From Fidelibacterota bacterium (GTDB lineage: Bacteria > Fidelibacterota > Marinisomatia > Marinisomatales > Marinisomataceae), in NCBI GenBank assembly GCA_016777965.1, contig JADHQL010000001.1:1-64000 (forward strand): a stretch of DNA of 64,000 nt. The letters run 5' to 3'. A program made the translations under genes and the position numbers. Positions within the stretch are counted from its first letter, which is position 1; each line of letters opens with the position of its first letter. Shown here one piece after another: positions 1 to 8,600 of the stretch. Below the pieces are notes generated by a model, which saw only the letters and a list, made by a program, of their open reading frames with translations, did no database searches and was not told where the DNA came from.

Positions 1-306
1 CTTTCTAGATCAACTTATGCAGAAGGATTAGGTGCTTTATATGCATATGAAAGACAGGTTCCTGAAATTGCAGATACTAAAATTAAAGGACTTGTAGATC
101 ATTATAATGTATCATCAGATGAAGGTTTAGAATACTTTGTTGTTCATAAAGATGCTGATGTTGAACATAGAGAGCAAAGCGCTGAATTAATGAATAAGCT
201 TTCAGATGAAGAAAAACTCTTAGCTAAAGAAGCAGGATTATCCACTGTTAAAGTGCTATGGGGTTTTCTATCTGGTCTTTGTGAAAAGCACAATATTCAA
301 GCTTAA
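1..306 (+). CDS. CADD-like p-aminobenzoate synthesis protein (C-terminal part)
   Basis: This is an open frame from base 1 to a TAA at 304-306, giving the last 101 residues; the N-terminus lies outside the window. The fold family is heme-oxygenase-like/PqqC-like. Visible signatures are YAYERQ (residues 14-19 of the fragment), a Lys at 27, and YFVVHKDADVEH (45-56). Glu17 to His49 is 32 residues, and H-x3-D-x2-H follows. This matches the metal ligands Glu142, His174, Asp178 and His181 of Chlamydia CT610 (CADD), as I recall its numbering. Tyr16, Lys27 and Tyr45 fall where CADD has Tyr141, Lys152 and Tyr170. CADD makes p-aminobenzoate for folate from its own residues with a dimetal centre and oxygen. 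The family call is fairly firm, while the same chemistry here is inferred. Alternatives are a TenA or PqqC relative of other function. Confidence 0.75.
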   Translation, partial: LSRSTYAEGLGALYAYERQVPEIADTKIKGLVDHYNVSSDEGLEYFVVHKDADVEHREQSAELMNKLSDEEKLLAKEAGLSTVKVLWGFLSGLCEKHNIQA

Positions 307-328
307 AAAAAAGAATTAAATAATTCTT
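303..328 (-). terminator. Rho-independent terminator of the winged-helix gene
   Basis: On the minus strand a 7-bp stem (AAGAATT/AATTCTT, plus-strand 311-317 and 322-328, loop of 4) is followed by an unbroken run of eight T. The stem is AT-only and overlaps the stop codon of the minus-strand gene, so it would be weak. It sits between two converging genes. Confidence 0.45.
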
Positions 329-761
329 AGCAAACCTTAGGTCTTGCACAGACTGCATTCCAATTTACGGAATCGTCAATTGGTGCACCTTCTGACCTTG
401 AGATAAATTGACACCAACTTTTTGTAAACTCAGTTCTGGGAAATAGATACTTTTTTCTTTTATCCTTATCGCATGGCTCAAAGCAGAAATATCCTTTTTT
501 AAGGCCAAGTGAGATAAAGTTAACAATAGATGATTTTGAACCATATTTTGGACTTAGTTCTGCATAAACATCAGTTGCTGTAAATGATTTTCCATCAAAA
601 AAATTTGACATTATATAAAGAATGGTTACACGAGCGGTGGTAGATTGCAGAAAGAATCTACGAGCCTTTTCGTGTTCTGAAGAAGGCATATGATGGGTTA
701 AAGCAGCATAGATTGAACTAGTTTTTTCCCCAAAATCTTTTCTTGTCTTAAGTTTTTTCAT
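327..761 (-). CDS. MarR-like winged-helix DNA-binding protein
   Basis: This is a 144-aa basic protein. The centre (about residues 45-115) reads as a winged helix: a helix with TTARVTILYIMSNFF, a helix-turn-helix with FTATDVYAELSPKYGSKSSI, and a wing with a CDKDKRKKYLFP turn, the charged DKR-type wing seen in MarR relatives. The N-terminal 35 residues are basic and unlike MarR cores. The C-terminus carries two Cys (138 and 144). It stands alone, converging with the CADD-like gene and diverging from apt across 107 bp. No ligand or target can be read from the sequence. The DNA-binding role is inferred from fold-like patterns, and the exact family is uncertain. Confidence 0.5.
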   Translation of the reverse strand: MKKLKTRKDFGEKTSSIYAALTHHMPSSEHEKARRFFLQSTTARVTILYIMSNFFDGKSFTATDVYAELSPKYGSKSSIVNFISLGLKKGYFCFEPCDKDKRKKYLFPRTEFTKSWCQFISRSEGAPIDDSVNWNAVCARPKVC

Positions 762-868
762 TTTTAAACAAATATATACAAAATAAGGCAGTGAATTACT
801 ACTAAGATTTACTATTATAATTAATATTTGAATTCATCGTATAAATCCGTATTATGCGCGCAATAAAA

Positions 869-1396
869 ATGAAAATAGAACAAATAAAAGAAACAATAAC
901 AATCGTTAAAGATTATCCTATAAAAGGCATAGTATTTAAAGATATTACTACACTTTTAGAAAATCCTGAAGCCTTCAAATCTACTGTTGATATAATGGTA
1001 GATAAGGTAAAACACTTAGATTTTAATAGAGTGGTTGGAGTTGAATCTAGAGGATTTTTCTGGTCTGGACCAATTGCTTATGCTTTATCAAAATCATTTG
1101 TATTAGCTAGAAAGCCTGGAAAATTGCCAAGAAAAGCAGCTGAAAAGTTCTTTTCTTTAGAATATGGAACTAATACTGTACATATTCATGAAGATGCAAT
1201 TTCAAAGGGAGATAAAGTATTAGTAGTAGATGATTTAATTGCAACCGGTGGTACTGCAATGGCCACTGCTGATCTTTGTCAGGAATTAGGTGCCTCTGAG
1301 GTACATATAATTGCGTTAATTGACTTACCTAAGTTGGGTGGATCAAAAAAATTAGCTGATAAATTCGGTGAAGTAATAACTCTTATAGATTATTAA
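869..1396 (+). CDS. apt: Adenine phosphoribosyltransferase
   Basis: Converts adenine plus PRPP to AMP in the cytosol (purine salvage). The PRPP-binding signature VLVVDDLIATGGTA is at about residues 117-130, and the family motifs GIVFKDITTLL (near residues 20-30) and GVESRGF (57-63) are present. I chose the ATG at 869 because MKIEQIKETI then lines up with the family N-terminus at 175 aa, the normal length. An in-frame ATG at 854 would add MRAIK; neither has a clear ribosome site. A TATAAT hexamer at 816-821 is a possible -10 box, without a good -35. The 3' end overlaps the converging alkylsulfatase-like gene by 4 bp. Confidence 0.92.
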   Translation: MKIEQIKETITIVKDYPIKGIVFKDITTLLENPEAFKSTVDIMVDKVKHLDFNRVVGVESRGFFWSGPIAYALSKSFVLARKPGKLPRKAAEKFFSLEYGTNTVHIHEDAISKGDKVLVVDDLIATGGTAMATADLCQELGASEVHIIALIDLPKLGGSKKLADKFGEVITLIDY

Positions 1397-3096
1397 TCAT
1401 TAACGAATAATGAGGAGAATTGTAGAAATTTTATTGATTCTCCATCAATTCTAAGTTTGCCTGACGCGATAGCTCGGGCAGCACTTTCTGTTTTTAAAAT
1501 AATTCCTTTCCAAGTATTAGAATCAACAGAAACAATTACATCATAATCATCTTTGTAAGAATTTGATACTTCAGCGATTTGGTTTCGTATGACAACTCCA
1601 TATGCTTCATTTAAGTCAGTAATATTAAAACCCACTTTAATTAATTTACCTTTTGCTTTAATTGGATCAAGTCTTGGTCCCATAGCATCAAAAAAAGTGG
1701 ATAGAGGAATATTTTTTACTTGTTCAGCTGAGATTGAATATTCTAATGATGGGGTAATTTTACCTGATAATTCATATGCTTCAGATAGATAGTAGTTTCT
1801 AGCTATAGGGTTAGTTTCAATCAGCGATAGATTTTCAAGTGATTTACTATATAATTCTTTGATTTCCTTATCATTTGGAAAAATTAATAATCCTATATCG
1901 CATAATTCTGCAGCCCATTGGTAATTTGAAGAATTATTAGCTTTGATAACTTCCTCTATTAATTGTTGTTTAGAGCCAATCAGTTCAAAAATATGTGTTG
2001 CTCTTTTTTTCTTAGATAATGGTTCTAAGTTTACCGCTCTTCCATCGAAAAACCCTAAATATCCATTGTAAACACTTCTAATGCTCCATGATACTTTCCC
2101 ATACTTTTCTTCTAAATCATAATTTTCTAAGAAAAAGGGAGGATATTCAAATTCTTCAACCAGTTCATCTGGTGTTTTTCCAGCATTTGCACCTCTAACT
2201 GCATAATCATGAATGAATTGTATAGCATCCCTGTAAATTGACAATCGTTCTTCAATGACTTCTTTACCTGAAAGAAAGGGTCCATGGCAACTAATCAGAT
2301 GCTGTGGTTTGTATGATCGCATAGCATCAACGGATTTATACCAACTCTTTATATCTCTGTAAGATGTTCCTCTGATTGTATACAGGTTAGGAAATCTCAT
2401 ATAATAATTGTCACCACTAATAACTACATCTTTTTCAGGGTAATAAATAATGATTTGATCATCTGTTTCACCTGGAGTATGTTGAATTTCAAGATCAATA
2501 CCACCTACAGAAAGTTTATTTGTTTGAAGTTCAAAAAAATGTGTTGGATAAATTACCGGAGGTTGTTCAAAGTCAAAGTTTAGTGTTAAACCCAATCCAT
2601 GACCTCTTTTTAAGCTATCTGGCAAAAAATGACCAAATTGTTTCATTCCTCTTTCCGTAAGTATTGGACGAAGTAAATTATTTTGGTCAAAAAATCCTTT
2701 TTGAAATGTAGTATGAGCATAAACCTTTGTATTGTCTTCAAAAAACCCTGAAGCACCTCTCCAATGATCTACATGTGAATGCGTATAAATGATAGCTTCA
2801 TTTGGTAGATTAGAGATTTTTTTAAACTCATCATTAATTTGTTTTCCTAGCTCCGGATCTTCTGTCGTATCAATGATGATATTGCCAGTGTCTCCAACAA
2901 TAAGTATTGAATTAGCTAAACCGTATCCAATTGCAACATAAACATTATCAACAACTTGATAGATTCCTTTTTCAAAATAAAAATCATCATTTATATAAAT
3001 TTCTTCAGAAAATGGATTAAGATTATCAGTATTGCTTTGTTCATTATCGCTGCAAGAAATAATTAGAGTCAAAAGAAGGTATAATATTAATCTCAT
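1393..3096 (-). CDS. Alkyl/aryl-sulfatase-like metallo-beta-lactamase lipoprotein
   Basis: A 567-aa protein with a lipoprotein signal ending in IISC (Cys15), so it is probably anchored in an envelope membrane. The metallo-beta-lactamase domain has HSHVDH at residues 106-111 and later GDNYYMRFPN and ISCHGPF segments carrying the remaining metal ligands. The middle (about 280-420) resembles the alkylsulfatase dimerisation domain (YxGFFDGRAVNLEPL), and the end resembles the SCP2-like C-terminal domain. This three-part layout is that of SdsA1/BDS1-type alkylsulfatases, which cleave sulfate esters such as dodecyl sulfate. Substrate here is unknown. It lies tail to tail with apt and diverges from the aminotransferase at 3190. 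Confidence 0.8.
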   Translation of the reverse strand: MRLILYLLLTLIISCSDNEQSNTDNLNPFSEEIYINDDFYFEKGIYQVVDNVYVAIGYGLANSILIVGDTGNIIIDTTEDPELGKQINDEFKKISNLPNEAIIYTHSHVDHWRGASGFFEDNTKVYAHTTFQKGFFDQNNLLRPILTERGMKQFGHFLPDSLKRGHGLGLTLNFDFEQPPVIYPTHFFELQTNKLSVGGIDLEIQHTPGETDDQIIIYYPEKDVVISGDNYYMRFPNLYTIRGTSYRDIKSWYKSVDAMRSYKPQHLISCHGPFLSGKEVIEERLSIYRDAIQFIHDYAVRGANAGKTPDELVEEFEYPPFFLENYDLEEKYGKVSWSIRSVYNGYLGFFDGRAVNLEPLSKKKRATHIFELIGSKQQLIEEVIKANNSSNYQWAAELCDIGLLIFPNDKEIKELYSKSLENLSLIETNPIARNYYLSEAYELSGKITPSLEYSISAEQVKNIPLSTFFDAMGPRLDPIKAKGKLIKVGFNITDLNEAYGVVIRNQIAEVSNSYKDDYDVIVSVDSNTWKGIILKTESAARAIASGKLRIDGESIKFLQFSSLFVND

Positions 3097-3189
3097 ATTT
3101 TAAAATATAAGTCATATTTTGGTATATTTTAAATAAATTAGATTATTATAGTATCGGAACAAAAAAACAAAAATCACATACATAAAACA

Positions 3190-4059
3190 ATGAGTTTGAT
3201 ATCATTTTCAAGAGATAAATTTATTCCATCTGATGAGGTAAGTCTTTCTGTAAGAGGAAATTATTTAAGCATAACTCGCGGTTATCAGGTTTTCACATTT
3301 TTTAAAACTGCTAATAATGGAACACCTGTTTTCCTTAATGATCATGTCGATAGAATTATGGAAAATGCTCAAGCAATGAAAATGAATTTATCTTATTCTA
3401 AACAGGATATCAAAGGCTTGGTTATTCAGACATTAGAAAAAAATGATTTTTCAAACGGTGAGTGTAATGTGATGATTATTTTTGCTGGTAAAGCTCCAGA
3501 TGATATTTCTGGTTTAGTTTCATCGCAAGAAGTTGATTTATTCATTGTTACATCTCCAATTAAACATTATCCCAAAGAGTTTTATACAAATGGAATTTCA
3601 TTGGGTCTTTATGAATTTGAAAGAATTGATGCTGAAGTTAAAACACCATACACATATTATGGTGGAATAAAAGCACACAGGTCTCTAGTGCATGAAGGGC
3701 CTTTTGACGAAGCGTTGTATACTAGCAAAGATGAAATTTTAGAAGGAACTACGTTTTCATTCTTTATTGTTAAAAATGAATCTGTAATAACTCCAAAGCT
3801 TGATGGTAGAATCTTAGGAAGTGTTACAAGAAAAAATTTGTTAAGAATAATGGATGTTCACAATATTGAACATAGTGAATCTGTAATTTTAATCGATGAT
3901 TTAAAAAATTCTAGCGAAGCATTTATTGCTTCGGCAAATAGAGATCTAATACCTGTAGTTTCAGTGGATGGTAATGAAGTAGGTGACGGTAAAACTGGAC
4001 CAGTGTATAAAAAGTTGATGAGCTTGTATCAACAGGAAATATTGAACATTAGTACATAA
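3190..4059 (+). CDS. Class IV PLP-dependent aminotransferase/lyase
   Basis: A 289-aa protein of the fold-type IV PLP family (branched-chain aminotransferase, D-amino-acid transaminase, aminodeoxychorismate lyase). Evidence is the N-terminal segment SLSVRGNYLSITRGYQVFTFF, FLNDHVDRIMENAQAM with the family Arg, AEVKTPYTYYGGIKAHRS in which Lys151 aligns with the Schiff-base lysine, and DEILEGTTFSFFIV with Glu185 at the conserved position. The segment RGNYLSITRGYQ departs from the usual GxxxGDGxFET pattern, so it is a divergent member and its substrate cannot be assigned. An ilvE-, dat- or pabC-like role are all possible. It diverges from the alkylsulfatase gene and ends just before a perfect palindrome. 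Confidence 0.7.
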   Translation: MSLISFSRDKFIPSDEVSLSVRGNYLSITRGYQVFTFFKTANNGTPVFLNDHVDRIMENAQAMKMNLSYSKQDIKGLVIQTLEKNDFSNGECNVMIIFAGKAPDDISGLVSSQEVDLFIVTSPIKHYPKEFYTNGISLGLYEFERIDAEVKTPYTYYGGIKAHRSLVHEGPFDEALYTSKDEILEGTTFSFFIVKNESVITPKLDGRILGSVTRKNLLRIMDVHNIEHSESVILIDDLKNSSEAFIASANRDLIPVVSVDGNEVGDGKTGPVYKKLMSLYQQEILNIST

Positions 4060-4060
4060 A

Positions 4061-4080
4061 ATAAGCAATTAATTGCTTAT
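4061..4080. repeat. Perfect 20-bp palindrome
   Basis: ATAAGCAATT followed by its exact reverse complement AATTGCTTAT, starting two bases after the aminotransferase stop codon. There is no T run after it on the plus strand, and only a short AT stretch on the other side. It could be a 3'-end RNA hairpin or an operator for the lipoprotein genes that start at 4143. The sequence alone does not decide. Confidence 0.6.
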
Positions 4081-4142
4081 ACTGGGAACAAGATAATTAT
4101 TTTTAAAGTATAAATTAGAGATAACTAATTAGAGAGGAAAAC

Positions 4143-4547
4143 ATGAAAAATCTAACTTTTGTATTATTTTTATCATTCATTTTAACTGGATGTGCTATGC
4201 AAGCTCCAACAGCTTCTGCAGATTCAAATGATTTTACTTTAGGTAAAGTTCAGTCACAGTTAAAAGAAGGAATGAGTTCATCTCAAGTGGTATCTTTGCT
4301 TGGTTCACCAAATTTAGTTACAAGTACTAAAGATGGTGGAGAAGCATGGACCTATGATAAAATTTCTCAAGAATCTGAATCATCAAGCCTTTCCGGAGCT
4401 GGAACAGGTTCCACTGGAAATTTTTTTGGTATCTTTGGTGGCGGTCGTTCAAAATCATCAAATTCTAGTAAAAATCTTACTTTGATTGTAAAATTAAATG
4501 CTGATGGTATTGTAACGGACTTTAAATACCAGAGTATTAAATACTAG
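4143..4547 (+). CDS. BamE/SmpA-like outer-membrane lipoprotein
   Basis: A 134-aa lipoprotein: signal peptide MKNLTFVLFLSFILTGC with lipobox LTGC (Cys17). Residues 33-65 read KVQSQLKEGMSSSQVVSLLGSPNLVT, the SmpA/OmlA pattern (helix, then LxGSPxxV turn) shared by BamE, followed by EAWTYDK and a beta strand at the end. A Ser/Gly-rich insert (about 80-110) separates the two halves. BamE helps the Bam complex insert outer-membrane proteins, but many lipoproteins use this fold, so only fold membership is claimed. A GAGAGGAAA ribosome site precedes the ATG. It leads two paralogous lipoproteins 4 and 2 bp downstream, clearly one operon. Confidence 0.7.
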   Translation: MKNLTFVLFLSFILTGCAMQAPTASADSNDFTLGKVQSQLKEGMSSSQVVSLLGSPNLVTSTKDGGEAWTYDKISQESESSSLSGAGTGSTGNFFGIFGGGRSKSSNSSKNLTLIVKLNADGIVTDFKYQSIKY

Positions 4548-4551
4548 AAAA

Positions 4552-5049
4552 ATGAATAAAAATTTTCTCTTAGCCTTATCATTAGGCATTATTCTTACCG
4601 GATGTGCATCAATAATGCAAGAACGTACAACAGCAGTAAAAAGAGCAACTGAAACTAAAGAGTTCGAAGTTTCTACTAAAGATCTAATTACTGCTTCTAT
4701 TGGAACATTTCAAGACCTTGGTTATACTATTGATGTACTTAATGCTGAGTTTGGTTTAATTACAGCTAGTAAAAAACAAGGAACAACTGCAACCAGAACT
4801 AATCTTGAAGAAGATCCATTTGAGGCTTTCTGGCGCGCATTAACTGGAATTGAAAATAAAGATGATGTTATAATAGCTCCTTTAACTTTATCTGCAACAA
4901 TTACAGTTAAAGAAATTTCAACTGATCCATTACTTTCGTCTTTAAGAGTAAACTTTGAAGGTGGAGATCGTAAATTTTCTGATTTATTTTTTAAAAGCTT
5001 TTTTGCAGCTTTAGATAAATCATTATTTTTAGATCAAGCAATTAATTAA
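4552..5049 (+). CDS. Lipoprotein of unknown function, paralogue A
   Basis: A 165-aa lipoprotein with signal peptide and lipobox LTGC (Cys18). The core reads TTAVKRATETKEFEVSTKDL, then SIGTFQDLGYTIDVLNAEFG and LITASK, and ends with a strand-rich section and FFAALDKSLFLDQA. The next gene repeats this plan almost segment by segment, so the two are tandem duplicates. I recognise the FQDLGxTID...GLITASK pattern as one that recurs in uncharacterised lipoproteins of other Gram-negative bacteria, but know no function. Starts 4 bp after the BamE-like gene, so it is co-transcribed and probably has an outer-membrane job. Confidence 0.7.
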   Translation: MNKNFLLALSLGIILTGCASIMQERTTAVKRATETKEFEVSTKDLITASIGTFQDLGYTIDVLNAEFGLITASKKQGTTATRTNLEEDPFEAFWRALTGIENKDDVIIAPLTLSATITVKEISTDPLLSSLRVNFEGGDRKFSDLFFKSFFAALDKSLFLDQAIN

Positions 5050-5051
5050 AA

Positions 5052-5612
5052 ATGTTTAAAAAAATAGCAATACATTCTTTTCTATTAACATTTTTATTAA
5101 TGAGTTGCGCCTCATCAGGCGGCTCATCAGACAAATCTACCGCAGCTCAAAGAGCAGTTGAAACTAGAGAATATGATGTAAGCTCAAGAAATCTTATGCA
5201 GTCTACCATTGGGGCATTTCAAGATTTAGGCTTTACAATAGATACATTAAGTGAAGAATTTGGCTTAATTACAGCAAGTAAAATTGAAGAACCTAAAAAA
5301 GAAGAAAGTGACGATAATATTGGATTATTGGGTGCTTTAGTTGCAGCAGTTGCAATTGGTGCTATATTATCAAGCGACTGGAATGATGATGATAATTGTC
5401 TGTTTTGTGATAGGAATGATGGCGGAGAGACGGTTATTGTCAAAGATTATAAGTTGACAGCAACAGTAACGGTGAAAGCAATTAATGATTCCGAGCCTTA
5501 TTTATCATCATTGAGAGTTAATTTTGGTGGTTCAGAAAGAAAAAGATCCATGCAATTTTTTAGAGAATTTTTTACTGCAATTGATAAATCTCTTTTCTTA
5601 GATGAATCTTAA
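5052..5612 (+). CDS. Lipoprotein of unknown function, paralogue B
   Basis: A 186-aa lipoprotein (signal with lipobox MSC, Cys19). It shares with its upstream neighbour the segments TAAQRAVETREYDVSSRNLM, GAFQDLGFTIDTLSEEFGLI, LRVNFGGSERKRSMQFFREF and FTAIDKSLFLDES. It differs by a middle insert (about residues 85-130) with a hydrophobic stretch GLLGALVAAVAIGAIL and an acidic, Cys-containing turn (SSDWNDDDNCLFCDRND) with a CxxC. That insert could be a membrane-inserted hairpin or a small metal site. It lies 2 bp after paralogue A in the same operon. Function unknown. Confidence 0.7.
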   Translation: MFKKIAIHSFLLTFLLMSCASSGGSSDKSTAAQRAVETREYDVSSRNLMQSTIGAFQDLGFTIDTLSEEFGLITASKIEEPKKEESDDNIGLLGALVAAVAIGAILSSDWNDDDNCLFCDRNDGGETVIVKDYKLTATVTVKAINDSEPYLSSLRVNFGGSERKRSMQFFREFFTAIDKSLFLDES

Positions 5613-5673
5613 GAAATCTACAGCAAATTAAAGATTCTACTTTTTACTTTTTTTCCTTAGCTTTATATCTAAG

Positions 5674-8600
5674 ATGATTAAGAGTAATCTTTTTAAATTT
5701 TTTATCATTGCAATTACATGTTCTCATATATTTGCAGGTTCATTTGGTAAAAGTCATTCCGCAGAGCTTTTAAGTAGAGGAAGGTCAGTTCCTATTGCAA
5801 TGTTTGATGACACTCTTGTAGCGGCCAAAACATTTTCATCATTGACCTCTAGAATTTTAGATGTGTATTCTTATGATGTAGCAGCAAATCAATTGATAAA
5901 AGAATCTGAGATGACATCACCAAATCCAACGCCAGGAGATGATTTCGGTTTTAGTATTGCTTTATCATCTAATTATATGATTGTTGGCGCTCCAGGATAC
6001 AAAAATGGACATGGTATTGCATTTTTATATAAAAAAAATAATGGAAAGTGGGAGCTATATAATACTTTTGATAATCCAGTACCCTCAAATGTAACTGGTA
6101 CCCCTCATAAGTTCGGTTATAATGTCACATTAACTGATAAGTATGTATCTATCTCATCCCCATTTTATAATGATGGTCTTGTATATGTGTATAACTTAGA
6201 TAGCATTGACAATAGTAAATCATCAACTAAGCCTTTTCACACAATAGATGTAAGAAAATTAGGGGATGTTGAAGGGTGTTATGCTATTGGTCCTAATAAG
6301 TTTGGGTTTGGTATTTCAGCTTCTTTTAATGACAATAAACTACTTATTGGATCGTTGAAAGAATTTGTTTATATGATTGAATATATAGACGGTATTCCAT
6401 TCGGAATTGACATTCCAAGCCCAATCAGTATAAAAAGCGAGGATACTAAAATTAAATTTGGTGAGTCGGTCTATGTAGGAAAAAAGAACTTATATATATC
6501 TGCGCTTGAAGATGATGGTGGAAAGGGTCGTGTTTTTGTATACCCATATTTGCAATCAGCTAAGATGGATGAAGATCAAAATCCTTGGATCAATCCTTAT
6601 AAAATTCAACCAGTTTTGTTAGAAGAAAACTCTCATTTCGGATATAAGATTGTTGAACATGAAAATAAAGTTTCCATATCAACTTTCAATGAAGGAAAAA
6701 TTTTTAATTATATTATTAATGATTCAGATCGTCTTGAATTAGTTGATGATATAGAAGGCTCATCAGATGAGTATTTTGGTAGAAACATAGTATTGAGTGA
6801 TAATCTTTTGATTACTGGAGCATATTACGCTGATAAGCTTTATGCTTTTGACTTAAGTACATCAAACAAAAGCATCGTCTCAACTTTTTCAACTGGTATT
6901 GGTAGTACATCGATTAAAAATAAAATTGAGTGTACAAATGGGTTTGCCGGTTCTTATCCTTGTAAAGATATGGATTTGATGTCTTTTACTGATAAAACGG
7001 AAATTGGTGGTTCTAATTCAACATCTTTAAATGATATTTGGGGATGGACTGACCCTCAAACTGGAAAAGAGTATGCGCTTGTAGGTATGAGTAATGGAAC
7101 TTCTTTTGTGGATATATCTAATCCTGAAAATCCAGTTTATATTGGTAGACTTCCTACCCAAACCAATAATTCTACCTGGAGAGATTTAAAAGTTTATCAA
7201 AATCATGTATTTATTGTATCTGAGGCCAGCGGTCATGGAATGCAGGTATTTGATTTGACAGAGCTAAGAAATTTTAACGGAAATCCTTTTACGTTTTCTA
7301 ATACTGCATATTATAGTGGCTTTGGAAATGCTCATAACATTTTTATCAATGAAGATACTGGTTTTGCCTATGCTGTAGGTACAGGAACTTGTGGGCCGGG
7401 TGGATTGCATATTATTGATATTTCTACTCCAAGTTCGCCTACAAAATCAGCTTGTGTGTCTGATCCAAATACTGGGAGATCAAACACTGGATATTCTCAT
7501 GATGTTCAATGTGTTGTTTATGATGGTCCAGATTCAGCTTATGTAGGAAAAGAGATTTGTTTTGGTTCAAACGAAACCAGAGTATGGATTGCAGATGTCA
7601 GCACAAAGTCAGATGACAATAGCGGTGCTAAAACTATTGGTCTAGGGAGTTATGATAATTATTATACGCACCAAGGCTGGTTGACCGAAGATCATAGATA
7701 TTTTATTGTCAACGATGAGTTAGATGAATCTAACAATGCTTACAACAATACTAGAACTTTGATTTGGAATGTAGAAGATTTAAATAATCCAGTAGTACAT
7801 AAAACGTATTTTGGCCCAACACCCGCTATTGATCATAATAACTATATTATTGGTAATAATGTATACATGTCTCATTATACAGCTGGATTGAGAGTGATGG
7901 ATATTTCAGATATTTCTAATCCAACTGAATCAGCTTATTTTGATGTGTATCCATCTAGTAATAATACTTCGTTTGATGGTACTTGGAGTAATTTCCCTTA
8001 TTATGGAAGTGGAAATATTGTTGTAACAGGTATAGATGAAGGATTATTTGTTGTAAGTCCTAGTGGAAGTGGACCTGCACCTGCACCAGAGGTAACTTAT
8101 ACGATTCCTAGCGACGGAAATGTTACTTTAAATTGGCAAGATTTAATTTGCATATCTTCCTGTACAGTAAATATTTATAGATCGCTAGAGCCTGGATTTA
8201 CTCCAGATTCTTCAAACTTATTAACAAGTATAAATTATCCAACATTTGAATTTACGGATTCTAATTTGGATGAGAATATTTTCTATTATTATAGACTTTC
8301 AGTAATAAGTAATGGACAGGAAAGTTTATTTACTGATGAGATTCGAGTTAAGCCTGTGTTTGTTCCTAATCAGGCACCCACTATAGATGTACCAGATGAT
8401 GTTCAGTTCTTTGAAGATAGTAGATATGATGTTGTATTAACTGGTATTAGTTACGGAAATGATATTAATCCTCAAAATATCACAATTGATGCAACTTCTG
8501 ATAATAACGATTTATTTTCAGGTGTTTCAATAGATTATGATCCAGCAGCTAATCCAATACTTTTATCATTAATTCCAAATCAAGATAAATATGGTACATC

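Noticed and set aside
4552-5612. Possible toxin-antitoxin or effector-immunity pair
   Set aside because: Both products are lipoproteins with the same fold pattern, so this is a duplication, not a two-part system.
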